Positions 18,135 to 26,006 of a DNA stretch of 56,938 nt are shown here, piece by piece. Positions within the stretch are counted from its first letter, which is position 1, and every line of letters begins with the position of its first letter. This DNA comes from VRUE01 sp963748075 (GTDB lineage: Bacteria; Actinomycetota; Thermoleophilia; Solirubrobacterales; 70-9): positions 1-56,938 of the forward strand of contig CAVVHQ010000016.1 in NCBI GenBank assembly GCA_963748075.1. Reading direction: 5' to 3'. The notes under the pieces are model-generated. The model had not been told where the DNA came from, did no database searches, and saw only the letters and a program-made list of their open reading frames with translations. The position numbers were made by a program, and so were the translations under genes.

Positions 18135-18608
18135 GTGGCGCGTGCGCGTGACGTGGGCCTCGACTGCGACGAACCGTTCGGGCATGCCGCCGCGCGGGTG
18201 GTCGAGGTGCGCGCCGGCGAGGTCTTCGAGCAATCCGATGGCGTGCTCGACTTGGTCGATATCGAGCGGCTGCACGACATGCGGGTGGCCACCCGCCGCC
18301 TGCGGGCGGCGATGGAGGTGTTCGAGCCGTGCTTCCCGCGCAGGCGCCACCGCAAGGCGCTGAAGCGGGTGAAGGCGCTGGCCGACGCGCTCGGTGAGCG
18401 CCGCGACCGCGACGTGGCGATCGCCTTCCTCGAGGGCCTGGTCGCGGAGACGCCGGAGCCCGACCGGGCGGCCCTTGGGGAGCTGATCGCGAGCCTGCGC
18501 GAGGAGCAGCGCGAGGCGAACGAGGCGCTCGCTCCCCACCTGGCGCGGGAGCGGCTGCGCAAGCTGCGGCGCCGCCTGCTCGCGCTGGCGAAGGCGGCGC
18601 GGTCGTGA
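18135..18608 (+). CDS. CHAD protein, N-terminal half
   Basis: A 157-residue basic helical protein carrying the first half of a CHAD domain: LHDMRVATRRLRAAMEVFEP with its conserved His and Arg cluster, then RVKALADALGERRDRDVAI. CHAD domains bind polyphosphate through such basic helices and occur beside ppk and ppx. The matching second half is encoded by the next gene, whose GTG overlaps this stop as GTGA. The GTG at 18135 is chosen as start. It could be a genuine two-gene CHAD or one CHAD gene split by an indel; the neat coupling and clean surroundings favour the former. Confidence 0.82.
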   Translation: MARARDVGLDCDEPFGHAAARVVEVRAGEVFEQSDGVLDLVDIERLHDMRVATRRLRAAMEVFEPCFPRRRHRKALKRVKALADALGERRDRDVAIAFLEGLVAETPEPDRAALGELIASLREEQREANEALAPHLARERLRKLRRRLLALAKAARS

Positions 18609-19024
18609 AGCCCCGGCCGGTCGAGGGCCTCGATCCGGCTGCGCCGCTGCGCCCCAACGCGGCGCGGATCGTCGCCACCAGGCTCGCGGAGCTGCGCTCG
18701 CTCGCCGGCGGGGCGCTCGACCCGGGCGCCTCGACGGCCCAGCACGACACGCGCATCGCCGCCAAGCGGCTGCGCTACGTGCTGGAGATCACCGGAAGCT
18801 GCCTCGGCCTCGCGGCGGAAACCGCCGGCGACGTCGCCAAACAGCTTCAGAGCGTGCTCGGCGAGATCCACGACTGCGACGTGATGCTGCCCCGCGCCGC
18901 CGGGATCGAGTCGCTTCAGGACCTCCTGCGCAGCCGCCGCGAGCTGCTCTTCCACCGCTTCTGCGAGCTCTGGCGGGACGAGGAGCGGAAGGGGACCTGG
19001 GAAGCGCTGGAACGGGTCCTGTAG
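18605..19024 (+). CDS. CHAD protein, C-terminal half
   Basis: A 139-residue protein with the second CHAD repeat: QHDTRIAAKRLRYVLEITG and VAKQLQSVLGEIHDCDVM, the usual C-terminal signature of the domain. It starts at a GTG overlapping the stop of the N-terminal half. The two products would need to associate to give a complete basic, polyphosphate-binding helical bundle. The second PHO box begins 20 bases after its stop, so it is the last gene of the pst-ppx-CHAD group. Confidence 0.82.
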   Translation: MKPRPVEGLDPAAPLRPNAARIVATRLAELRSLAGGALDPGASTAQHDTRIAAKRLRYVLEITGSCLGLAAETAGDVAKQLQSVLGEIHDCDVMLPRAAGIESLQDLLRSRRELLFHRFCELWRDEERKGTWEALERVL

Positions 19025-19043
19025 GCGGGGGCGATAACCGGAT

Positions 19044-19076
19044 GTTCACCGGCCGTTCTCCGGTGGTTCACACGTT
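19044..19076 (+). promoter_or_regulatory. PHO box upstream of the ppk region
   Basis: GTTCAC, GTTCTC and GTTCAC begin at 19044, 19055 and 19066, again exactly 11 bp apart, matching the periodicity of the pstS PHO box. A possible -10 (TAATCC, about 19085) follows. The first open frame downstream is the decayed PHP gene at 19133 and the first intact gene is ppk at 19527, so ppk is presumably phosphate-regulated from here. Confidence 0.8.
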
Positions 19077-19132
19077 TTACCTGCTAATCCCCGAATCTGG
19101 AGGTGACAAAAGCACTAGAGAGGAAGACTCCG

Positions 19133-19507
19133 ATGACTTCCAAAGTCGATCTGCACTGCCATTCCACCGCCTCGCAGCTCTCGCGCCGGCGTCCAGCGCT
19201 CGCTCGGCCTGCGAGGCCCGCGGGAAGCAGGGCAGCGCCGCGAAGTGGGCGCACGCGGCGCTCGCCCTTGCCACCCTCACCCCGACCGCCGACGGGACGA
19301 AAAGTCCACTCGGAGTGGACATATCGGCCCGTCGGCGGGGGGATCCCGATCTGGCCGGGGTGCTGAAGATCGCCCAGCGGACGGTCGGCCAGGGCGCCGC
19401 ACGCTCGCGCAGCCTGAGAGCTGGCGATGGAGCAGCTCGCCGCCGGCTATCGGCGGGTGCTCGGCGAGGCGAAAGCAGTCGCGCAGGCCAGGTCCCGGGC
19501 CGCCTGA
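19133..19507 (+). pseudogene. remnant of a PHP-domain/glycosyltransferase gene
   Basis: The ATG at 19133, preceded by GAGGAAG, begins VDLHCHSTAS, the metal-binding start of a PHP domain. One frame further on, the sequence reads SRAGVQRSLGL, which continues that family. Homology then stops. Near 19425-19507 another frame reads AMEQLAAGYRRVLGEAKAV and ends at a TGA, like the C-terminal tail of the glycosyltransferases fused to such PHP domains. Roughly the whole interior is missing, and a 50-bp palindromic repeat (19288-19337) sits in the middle. Internal deletion is the simplest reading. The family assignment rests on remembered motifs and is moderate. Confidence 0.5.
19288..19337 (+). repeat. 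dispersed 50-bp palindromic repeat, copy B
   Basis: Ungapped match to copy A (11066-11115, opposite strand) at 40 of 50 positions. It is a double palindrome: the outer arms GCCGACGGG and CCCGTCGGC enclose the inner arms GTCCACTC and GAGTGGAC. It lies inside the PHP/glycosyltransferase remnant, about 190 bp before ppk. Several of the differences between copies fall in the central part. Confidence 0.72.
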
Positions 19508-19526
19508 GGCCGGCGAGGAGTCGCCG

Positions 19527-21629
19527 GTGCGGCAGTACGATGAGCCAATCGACGATCCGGCCCTCTACTTCAATCGCGAGCTGTCCTGGCTCGACTTCAA
19601 CCAGCGGGTGCTGGAGCTGGCCGAGGACGCCTCGGTGCCGCTGCTGGAGCGGGTCCGCTTCTGCGCGATCTACGCCTCCAACCTGGACGAGTTCTTCATG
19701 GTCAGGGTGGCCGGGCTGTTCGACCAGCTCGACGCCGGGATCGACGCGCGCGGCCCCGACGCCCTCGCTCCGGAAGAGCAGATCGACGCGATCCAGGCGC
19801 GGGTGCTGGAGCTGGACGCCCGCCTGCACAGCTGCTTCGACGGGACGCTGCGCCCCGGGCTGGGCGAGCATGGCAGCCGGATCGTCTCGCTGCAGACCGC
19901 GAGCGACTCCGAGCGGCGCGAAATCGACGCCCGCTTCCACGAGCAGGTCTTCCCGGCGCTGACCCCGCTGGTGGTCGGGCTCGGCCGGCCCTTCCCCTAC
20001 ATCTCCAACCTCTCGCTCAGCCTCGGCGTCCTGCTGCGCGACCCGGAGAGCGGCACCGAGATCATCGCCCGGGTGAAGGTGCCGAAGGAGCTGCTCGGCC
20101 GCTTCCTGCGGGTCGGCGAGCGCGGCGAGGTCTTCGTGCCGCTCGAGGAGGCGATCGCCGGCAACCTGGACGCGCTCTTCCCCGGCACCGAGGTGATCGA
20201 CCACGGCTACTTCCGGGTGACCCGCGATGCCGACTTCACGGTCTCCGACGAGGCCGACGACCTGCTGCAAGCGGTCCAGGACGAGCTGCGCCGCCGTCGC
20301 TTCGGCGAGGTGGTGCGGCTCGAGGTGGCGGCCGGGATGAATTCGAAGCTGCGCGCCCAGCTGATCGACGCGCTGCGGCTCGAAGACCGCGAGGTCTACG
20401 ACGTCGACGGGCTGATCGACCTCGCCGACCTGACCGACATCGTCGACGTCCCGGGCCGGCCCGAGCTGCGCTACGAGCCCTGGACGCCGGTCACCCAGCC
20501 GCGCCTGCAGGGAGAGGACGAGGAGCCGGCCGACCTGTTCGCGGCGATCCGCCAGGGCGACATCCTCGTCCACCATCCCTACGACTCCTTCTCCAGCTCG
20601 GTCGAGCGCTTCGTCGAGCAGGCGGTCGCCGACCCCGACGTGCTGGCGATCAAGCAGACGGTGTACCGGACCAGCGACGACTCGCCGCTGGTGCCGGCGC
20701 TGATCCGCGCCTCCGAACGCGGCAAGCAGGCGGTTTGCATGGTCGAGCTGAAAGCCCGCTTCGACGAGGAGGCGAACATCCACTGGGCGAAGTCGCTGGA
20801 GGAGGCGGGCGTCCACGTCGTCTACGGCATCCCGGCGCTGAAGACGCACGTCAAGGCGGTGCTGGTCGTGCGCCGCGAGGGCGATCGGGTGCGCGAGTAC
20901 GTCCACATCGGGACCGGCAACTACAACCCGACGACCGCCCGCCTCTACACCGACCTGGGACTGTTCACCGCCGACCCGGAGATCGGCGCCGACGTCGCCG
21001 AGATGTTCAACTTCCTGACCGGATACGGGCGCCCCGCCGCTTACCGCAAGATGCTGGTCTCGCCGACCACGATGCGCGACCGCATCCTCGGCGAGGTCGA
21101 GGCGACGGTCGAGGCGCACCGCCGCGGCGAGGAGGCGTGGATCGCGCTGAAGATGAACGCGCTGGTCGACGCGCGCTGCATCCAGGCGCTGTACGAGGCC
21201 TCGCGGGCCGGCGTGCGGGTCGACCTCAACGTGCGCGGGATCTGCTGCCTGCGCCCCGGCGTGCCGGGCGTCTCCGAGAGCATCCGCGTCGTCTCGGTGG
21301 TCGGCCGCTTCCTCGAGCACTCGCGGATCTACGCCTTCCACCGCGGCGAGCAGACGCGGGTGTTGACCGGCTCCGCCGACCTGATGCCGCGCAACCTCGA
21401 CAGCCGGGTCGAGCTGGTGACGCCGATCGAGGCCGAGGGGCTGCGGGCGGAGCTGCTCGACGTGCTGCAGCGCTGCTTCGCCGACAACGCCAACGCCTGG
21501 GAGCTGGGCGCCGACGGGGTCTGGACCCGGCGCGTCGCGCCTCCCGGCGAGCGGCGCAGCGTGCAGGAGGAGCTCTGCGAGCGTCACGCCGCGCGGGGCA
21601 CGGAGCAGCTTGCCGCCGCGGCGAGCTGA
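19527..21629 (+). CDS. ppk: polyphosphate kinase 1
   Basis: Ppk1 polymerises the gamma-phosphate of ATP into polyphosphate. The 700-residue product has the N-terminal YFNRELSWLDFNQRVLEL, IYASNLDEFFMVR, the tunnel residues DILVHHPYDSF, the catalytic first His in GIPALKTHVKAVLVVR, the substrate motif YVHIGTGNYNPTTARLYTD and the second His region HSRIYAFHRG. The GTG at 19527, 9 bases after GAGGAG, is chosen because the conserved N-terminus begins within 15 residues of it; the same frame is open further upstream but overlaps the remnant gene. Expression is probably from the PHO box at 19044. Confidence 0.97.
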   Translation: MRQYDEPIDDPALYFNRELSWLDFNQRVLELAEDASVPLLERVRFCAIYASNLDEFFMVRVAGLFDQLDAGIDARGPDALAPEEQIDAIQARVLELDARLHSCFDGTLRPGLGEHGSRIVSLQTASDSERREIDARFHEQVFPALTPLVVGLGRPFPYISNLSLSLGVLLRDPESGTEIIARVKVPKELLGRFLRVGERGEVFVPLEEAIAGNLDALFPGTEVIDHGYFRVTRDADFTVSDEADDLLQAVQDELRRRRFGEVVRLEVAAGMNSKLRAQLIDALRLEDREVYDVDGLIDLADLTDIVDVPGRPELRYEPWTPVTQPRLQGEDEEPADLFAAIRQGDILVHHPYDSFSSSVERFVEQAVADPDVLAIKQTVYRTSDDSPLVPALIRASERGKQAVCMVELKARFDEEANIHWAKSLEEAGVHVVYGIPALKTHVKAVLVVRREGDRVREYVHIGTGNYNPTTARLYTDLGLFTADPEIGADVAEMFNFLTGYGRPAAYRKMLVSPTTMRDRILGEVEATVEAHRRGEEAWIALKMNALVDARCIQALYEASRAGVRVDLNVRGICCLRPGVPGVSESIRVVSVVGRFLEHSRIYAFHRGEQTRVLTGSADLMPRNLDSRVELVTPIEAEGLRAELLDVLQRCFADNANAWELGADGVWTRRVAPPGERRSVQEELCERHAARGTEQLAAAAS

Positions 21630-21666
21630 GACCGTAGGTGGCCGCGGCTACCTCTAGGATTGCCGC

Positions 21667-22287
21667 GTGGCTCGCCTCTCCTTCCTGCCGCGCGACAGCA
21701 CCTTCTTCGACCTGTTCATCGCGGCGGGGGAGAACACCCTGCATGCCGCGCGCCTGCTCGACGAGATGATGGGGAGCTGGCCCGACGAAAGTGGCCTCTC
21801 GCGGGAGGTCCTCAAGGCTGAGCAGGAGGGCGATCGGATCACCCACGACATCGTCCAGCGGCTCAACACCACATTCGTCACGCCGCTCGATCGCGAGGAC
21901 ATATACGGGCTGGCGACCCAGATGGACGACATCGTGGACTACACCGAGGAAGCGGCCGACCTGCTCGGCCTCTACCAGATCGAAGCGCCGATGGCCCAGG
22001 CCCAGGCCCTTACCAGGGTCCTGGTCGGCGCTTGCCAGCAGCTCGCCGGCGGGCTGGAGAAACTGCGTGAGATGAAGGGCCTGGAGCGCTACTGGATCGA
22101 GATCCACCGGCTGGAGAACGAGGGCGACCGGATCTCGCGCGACGCGGTCGCCTCGCTGTTCTCGAACGGGATCGACCCGATGGTGGTGATCCGCTGGAAG
22201 GACATGTTCGCGGTGCTGGAGAACGCGATCGATTCAACCGAGACGGCGGCCCAGATCCTCGAGGGCATCGTCATCAAGAACGCGTGA
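21667..22287 (+). CDS. DUF47/PhoU-like phosphate transport accessory protein
   Basis: A 206-residue helical protein of the DUF47 (Pit-accessory, PhoU-fold) family: FFDLFIAAGENTLHAARLL, QEGDRITHDIVQRLNTTFVTPLDREDIY, and MDDIVDYTEEAADLL are its usual landmarks, followed by LENEGDRISRDAVASLF. These proteins pair with PiT phosphate transporters and modulate them. It starts at GTG 21667 and its stop overlaps the GTG of the transporter gene by 4 bases. It follows ppk by 37 bases. Confidence 0.94.
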   Translation: MARLSFLPRDSTFFDLFIAAGENTLHAARLLDEMMGSWPDESGLSREVLKAEQEGDRITHDIVQRLNTTFVTPLDREDIYGLATQMDDIVDYTEEAADLLGLYQIEAPMAQAQALTRVLVGACQQLAGGLEKLREMKGLERYWIEIHRLENEGDRISRDAVASLFSNGIDPMVVIRWKDMFAVLENAIDSTETAAQILEGIVIKNA

Positions 22288-23381
22288 GCTCTGACGTCAT
22301 CCTCGTGATCGTCGTCGGGACGGCGCTCGCGTTCGACTTCACCAACGGTTTCCACGACACGGCCAACGTCGTCGCGACGACGATCTCGACCGGAGCGGCG
22401 CCGCCGCAGATCGCGATCGGGGTGGCCTCGCTGCTCAACTTCGCCGGCGCCTTTATCTCGATCTCGGTGGCGGCGACCGTCGCCAACGATGTCGTCAACT
22501 CCGGCGTGGTGACGCCGACGGTCGTTTTCGCCGGGCTGATCGGGGCCATTGCCTGGAACCTGGCCACCTGGTGGTTCGGGCTGCCGTCCAGCTCCTCCCA
22601 CGCGCTGATCGGGGGCGTGGTCGGCTCGGCGGTCGCGGCCGCCGGATTCGATGCAATCCTCGCCGAAGGTCTGGTCGGCAAGGTGTTGATCCCGGCCGTG
22701 GTCGCCCCGCTGGTCGCCTTCCTGGTCGCCGGCCTCAGTATCGGGCTGGTCTACCAGGTCGTCGGCCGGCAACGCCCGGGGCCGGTGACGCGTGGCTTCC
22801 GCTACGGCCAGGTCGTCTCCGGCGGCCTGCTGGCGCTCGCCCACGGGACCAACGACGCGCAGAAGACGATGGGGGTGATCACCCTGGCGCTGGTCGCCAA
22901 CGGCACGCTGGGCGCCGACGCCGACCCGCCGCTCTGGGTGATCGTCTCGGCGGCGACGGCGATCGCGCTCGGCACCTACAGCGGCGGCTGGCGGATCATC
23001 CGCACCACCGGCAGTCGGATCATCAAGATGGACACCGCGCAGGGGTTCTCGGCACAGGGGGCGGGCGCCGCGGTGATCCTCGCCTCGACCCACTTCGGCT
23101 TCCCGCTCTCGACCACCCACGTGATCAACGGCGGCGTGATGGGCGCCGGCGCCGGCAAACGGGTTTCCGCGGTCCGTTGGGGGATCGCCGGCAACATCGT
23201 CGTCGCATGGCTGCTCACCCTGCCGGCGGCGGCGGCGATCGGCGCCGCCGCTTACGGTTTCACGCGGATCTTCGGGACCGGCGCTCTGGGGCCCGTCCTG
23301 GTCACCCTGATGGCGCTGGCCCTGATCGTCGCCGTGTTCGCGCGGCGCTCCCAGCAGGGCGCCCCGGTGCCGGCGGGGTGA
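22284..23381 (+). CDS. pit: PiT-family inorganic phosphate transporter
   Basis: A low-affinity phosphate permease of 365 residues and about 10 membrane helices. It contains both inverted copies of the PiT signature: ALAFDFTNGFHDTANVVAT near the N-terminus and ALAHGTNDAQKTMGVITLA at about residue 190, plus GLPSSSSHALIGG and FPLSTTHVINGGVMG. The gene is coupled to the DUF47 gene through GTGA. A low-affinity transporter in the same block as high-affinity Pst gives the cell two uptake modes. No PHO box is seen before it. Confidence 0.96.
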   Translation: MSSDVILVIVVGTALAFDFTNGFHDTANVVATTISTGAAPPQIAIGVASLLNFAGAFISISVAATVANDVVNSGVVTPTVVFAGLIGAIAWNLATWWFGLPSSSSHALIGGVVGSAVAAAGFDAILAEGLVGKVLIPAVVAPLVAFLVAGLSIGLVYQVVGRQRPGPVTRGFRYGQVVSGGLLALAHGTNDAQKTMGVITLALVANGTLGADADPPLWVIVSAATAIALGTYSGGWRIIRTTGSRIIKMDTAQGFSAQGAGAAVILASTHFGFPLSTTHVINGGVMGAGAGKRVSAVRWGIAGNIVVAWLLTLPAAAAIGAAAYGFTRIFGTGALGPVLVTLMALALIVAVFARRSQQGAPVPAG

Positions 23382-23386
23382 TCCGG

Positions 23387-23623
23387 ATGGCGACGATCGT
23401 CCAGACCGGCGACCTGGTGAAGACGGTGATCGCCTCGCTGATCGCCGGGGTGGGGGTGACCGCGATCTTCTCGGTCGCGATCTGGGGCGCTGCCCGCTTC
23501 GCGGACCTCAGCCGCGAGGGCAGGCCGCTGGCAGCGGGCGCCGCTGCGGCGCTGGGAGCGCTGGCGCTGACCACGACGCTGGCGGCTGTGGCGGTAGGAA
23601 TCGTCGTGATGACGAGCAAGTAG
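23387..23623 (+). CDS. small two-helix membrane protein
   Basis: A 78-residue protein with two predicted membrane helices (VIASLIAGVGVTAIFSVAIWGAA and about 20 Ala/Leu/Val residues near the C-terminus) joined by a charged loop ARFADLSREGRPL. It starts at ATG 23387, six bases after the PiT stop, so it is probably cotranscribed with the transporter. No family is recognised; a role linked to PiT is only contextual. Confidence 0.7.
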   Translation: MATIVQTGDLVKTVIASLIAGVGVTAIFSVAIWGAARFADLSREGRPLAAGAAAALGALALTTTLAAVAVGIVVMTSK

Positions 23624-23639
23624 CCGTACAATTTTCCTG

Positions 23640-23990
23640 GTGCGAACCCTGCGCAATATCGCGATCGTCATGCTGCTCGCTCTCGTAGTGGCGTTCGCCC
23701 CAGCCGGCGGCAACGCCGCCGACGTGATCATCGCCGCGCTGACGATGGGCTTCCTGGCGGCGATCGCCTGGGCGGTGTTCACGCTGAGCAGGCAGAACCA
23801 GCTGACCCTGGCGGCGCTCAGCGACGGCCGCCGGGCGATCCTCTACGCGGCGCTGGGCTTGATCGCCCTGCTGGTCGCCGGCAGCGACAAGCTGTTCTCC
23901 AGCGGCGGCGGCACCCTCGCCTGGATCCTCCTGCTCGGCGCCTCGATCGCCGCGATCTGGCGGATCTGGATCGAAGCGAACACCTACTGA
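23640..23990 (+). CDS. hypothetical membrane protein
   Basis: A 116-residue protein starting with GTG at 23640. It has an N-terminal hydrophobic segment (NIAIVMLLALVVAFAP), a second helix (VIIAALTMGFLAAIAWAVFTL), and two more near the C-terminus (AILYAALGLIALLVAG, LAWILLLGASIAAIWRIW). It is a small four-helix membrane protein of unknown function, next to the two-helix protein and 72 bases before the TadE pair. Possible membership of the tad-like group is unproven. Confidence 0.7.
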   Translation: MRTLRNIAIVMLLALVVAFAPAGGNAADVIIAALTMGFLAAIAWAVFTLSRQNQLTLAALSDGRRAILYAALGLIALLVAGSDKLFSSGGGTLAWILLLGASIAAIWRIWIEANTY

Positions 23991-24062
23991 CGCGCGGGAA
24001 GATTTTCAAAGACCTTTGATTTTGCGCGCCACCGTTGCGTCACTCCATGGAACGGTCGGGAC

Positions 24063-24416
24063 GTGTCGCGCCAGGCCGCCAGCAGCTCTCGCAGGGAGGG
24101 GGGGACCGCGTCGGTCGAGCTGGTCGCCGTGGTCCCCTTCCTGCTGCTGGCGGTCCTGGTGGCGGCGCAGATCGGGGCGGCCGGGGTGGCGCTGTGGTCG
24201 GCGGGAGTCGCGGCGCGGGCCGGAGCGCGGGCGGCGCTGGTCGGGAAGGACGCCGGCCCCGCCGCCCGTCGAGCGCTGCCGTCGGCGATGCGCTCCGGAG
24301 CGGACGTGAGCGCGGGGGACGCGGTTTCCGTCCGAGTGGTCGTTCCCCGTCTCCTGCCCGGCATGCCGCGACTGACGCTGGGCGCGAAGACCGACCTGGA
24401 GACCGGCGATGGGTAG
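24063..24416 (+). CDS. TadE-like pseudopilin 1
   Basis: A 117-residue protein with the TadE-type N-terminus: a short basic leader, then GTASVELVAVVPFLLLAVLVAAQ, in which Glu follows the start of a single hydrophobic helix. TadE-type minor pseudopilins assemble with Flp/Tad pili or similar secretion systems. The extracytoplasmic part is Ala/Arg/Val-rich. It overlaps the next TadE-like gene by 8 bases. No tadA, tadB, tadC or flp gene is in the window; they may lie elsewhere. The GTG start at 24063 is chosen because it precedes the leader. Confidence 0.8.
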   Translation: MSRQAASSSRREGGTASVELVAVVPFLLLAVLVAAQIGAAGVALWSAGVAARAGARAALVGKDAGPAARRALPSAMRSGADVSAGDAVSVRVVVPRLLPGMPRLTLGAKTDLETGDG

Positions 24417-24738
24417 AGAGACCGGACAGGCTACGGTCGAGTTGGTGGCCGCTCTGCCGGCGCTGCTGCTCGCCGGACTGCTCGCCCTCCAGCTCCTCGC
24501 CGCCGGCTACGCGCTGACCCTGGCCGACGGCGCCGCCGAGGCCGGGGCGCTGGCGCTGGCCGCGGGCCGCCCGGCGGCCGCCGCCGCCCGCGACGCTCTT
24601 CCGGGGTGGGCCGAAGACGACGTCGAGGTCACGGTCAGCGGCGGCAAGGTGACCGTGCGCCTGCCGCCGCCCTCGCCCCTGCCGGCGCTCGCCGAGCGGC
24701 TCGCGGTCACCTCCTCGGCGGCGGCAAGGCCGAAATAG
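24409..24738 (+). CDS. TadE-like pseudopilin 2
   Basis: A 109-residue protein that again begins with a TadE-type segment, GQATVELVAALPALLLAGLLA, with Glu at the expected position before a single membrane helix. The C-terminal part is small and ends in a Pro-rich stretch. It overlaps the gene before it and shares one base with the next (TAGTG). Adjacent, non-identical TadE proteins are typical of tad-like clusters, where they act as minor pseudopilins. Confidence 0.8.
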   Translation: MGRETGQATVELVAALPALLLAGLLALQLLAAGYALTLADGAAEAGALALAAGRPAAAAARDALPGWAEDDVEVTVSGGKVTVRLPPPSPLPALAERLAVTSSAAARPK

Positions 24739-25367
24739 TGGCGGCCCGAGGAGATGAAGGATTCGGGGTACTGGAGACGCCGGAAGCCTTCCCGATGGTT
24801 CTGGTGACCGCCGTCGGCGATGCGAGCGGCACGCGGGCCGCCGCCGCCGCGCTCGCCTGCGCCGGCTCTGAACCCGACCGGGCTGGCCTGATGATCGAAC
24901 TCGCCGCCGGTCGCACCCCGCGCCCCTCTCTGGTCGCCACGGCCGCCGCCCGTGAGTTGGAGGAGCGGCTTGCCGTCCACTTGCCGGAGGCGGGCGTCGC
25001 CTCGCGCGGGCAGCTCTGTCAGTTGAAGCTGCCGCCCGGTCCGGAGGGAATCGAGCGGATCGCCGCGGCGCTGCCTATCGTCCGCGGGTCTGCCGCGGTG
25101 ATCCACCTGCCGCCGCGCCTGCTGCAGCCGGCGCTTGCGGCCGCGCGAATCCGGCCGACCGCCGCGTTGCTCCGCGCCGATCTCGCCGAGGACCGCGCGC
25201 TGGCGGCCCTCGCCGCCCGCGACCTGATCGATCGAGGCATGCGGGTCGCCATTCTCAAGCGCCCGCTCGGCTGGCTCGCCGCCCGCCGCGTCCTGCTGGG
25301 GGCGCCGGCGGCGGCCGGCGGCGGGCTTTCCGACCGGTTATGCGAGCGTCTGCTCCGAAGCGCCTGA
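24738..25367 (+). CDS. P-loop-less ATPase-like protein in the TadE group
   Basis: A 209-residue soluble Ala/Leu/Arg-rich protein starting at GTG 24738. Its opening strand and helix, MVLVTAVGDASGTRAAAAAL, resemble the first strand and P-loop of ParA/CpaE ATPases, but GDASGTRA takes the place of GxxGxGKT, so the Lys and Gly residues that bind ATP are missing. LIDRGMRVAILKRP resembles later core strands. By position after two TadE genes it may be a degenerate TadZ/CpaE-like localisation factor. The fold assignment is inference; treat function as unknown. Confidence 0.55.
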   Translation: MAARGDEGFGVLETPEAFPMVLVTAVGDASGTRAAAAALACAGSEPDRAGLMIELAAGRTPRPSLVATAAARELEERLAVHLPEAGVASRGQLCQLKLPPGPEGIERIAAALPIVRGSAAVIHLPPRLLQPALAAARIRPTAALLRADLAEDRALAALAARDLIDRGMRVAILKRPLGWLAARRVLLGAPAAAGGGLSDRLCERLLRSA

Positions 25368-25406
25368 AGCGCAGTCCCGCGACCTCCACGTTGCTAGGTT
25401 GGATGC

Positions 25407-26006
25407 ATGGAGGGATCGAGGCCGACGTTCGAGGTGCGAATCCATGGCCGCGGGGGCCAGGGCGTGGTGACCGCTGCCGAGCTGCTCTCGGTCGCCGCCT
25501 TCGACGAGGGCCGCCACGCGCAGGCCTTCCCCAGCTTCGGCTCGGAGCGCACCGGCGCGCCGGTGGTCTCCTTCTGCCGCTTCGGCGACACCCCGATCCG
25601 CACCCGGGAACCGGTCGCCGAGCCCGATGCGCTGATCGTCCAGGACCCGACCCTGCTGCACCAGGTCGACCTCTTCAGGGGGCTGCGACCGGACGGCTAC
25701 GTGCTGATCAACAGCGGCCGCAGCTTCGCCGAGCTGGGCCTCGAGGAGCTCGGCGAGCGGTTCCGTCCCGAGCGGCTGCTCACGGCCCCGGCGACCGAGC
25801 TGGCGCGGCGCCATCTCGGCCGTCCGCTGCCCAACGCGGCGCTGCTCGGCGGCTTCGCCGCTCAGGCCCGGGCCCTGCGGCTCGACTCGGTGAGCGCGGC
25901 GATCCGCGAGCGCTTCCCGGGCAAGGGCGGCGAGCGCAACGTCGCCGCGGCCGAGGCCTGCTTCGAGCACGTCGAGCGCGAGATGCTCGAGGTGGCGAGT
26001 GCTTAG
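25407..26006 (+). CDS. porG: 2-oxoacid:acceptor oxidoreductase gamma subunit
   Basis: A 199-residue gamma subunit, with family motifs EVRIHGRGGQGVVTAAELL and FPSFGSERTGAPV. It is part of a pyruvate/2-oxoacid:ferredoxin oxidoreductase that converts 2-oxoacid plus CoA to acyl-CoA, CO2 and reduced ferredoxin. The ATG at 25407 begins MEGSRPTF just before the domain. It overlaps the alpha-subunit gene by 8 bases, the first of a tightly coupled four-gene operon. Which 2-oxoacid is used cannot be read from this subunit. Confidence 0.93.
   Translation: MEGSRPTFEVRIHGRGGQGVVTAAELLSVAAFDEGRHAQAFPSFGSERTGAPVVSFCRFGDTPIRTREPVAEPDALIVQDPTLLHQVDLFRGLRPDGYVLINSGRSFAELGLEELGERFRPERLLTAPATELARRHLGRPLPNAALLGGFAAQARALRLDSVSAAIRERFPGKGGERNVAAAEACFEHVEREMLEVASA

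Noticed and set aside
19077..21587. 836-codon minus-strand frame antisense to ppk
   Set aside because: It is a GC-rich shadow of ppk; the plus frame has every Ppk1 motif and the antisense has none of any family.
21630..21666. PHO box before the DUF47-PiT pair
   Set aside because: The 37-base gap has no TTCAC-type direct repeats, only a weak GGTAGCC-like hairpin.
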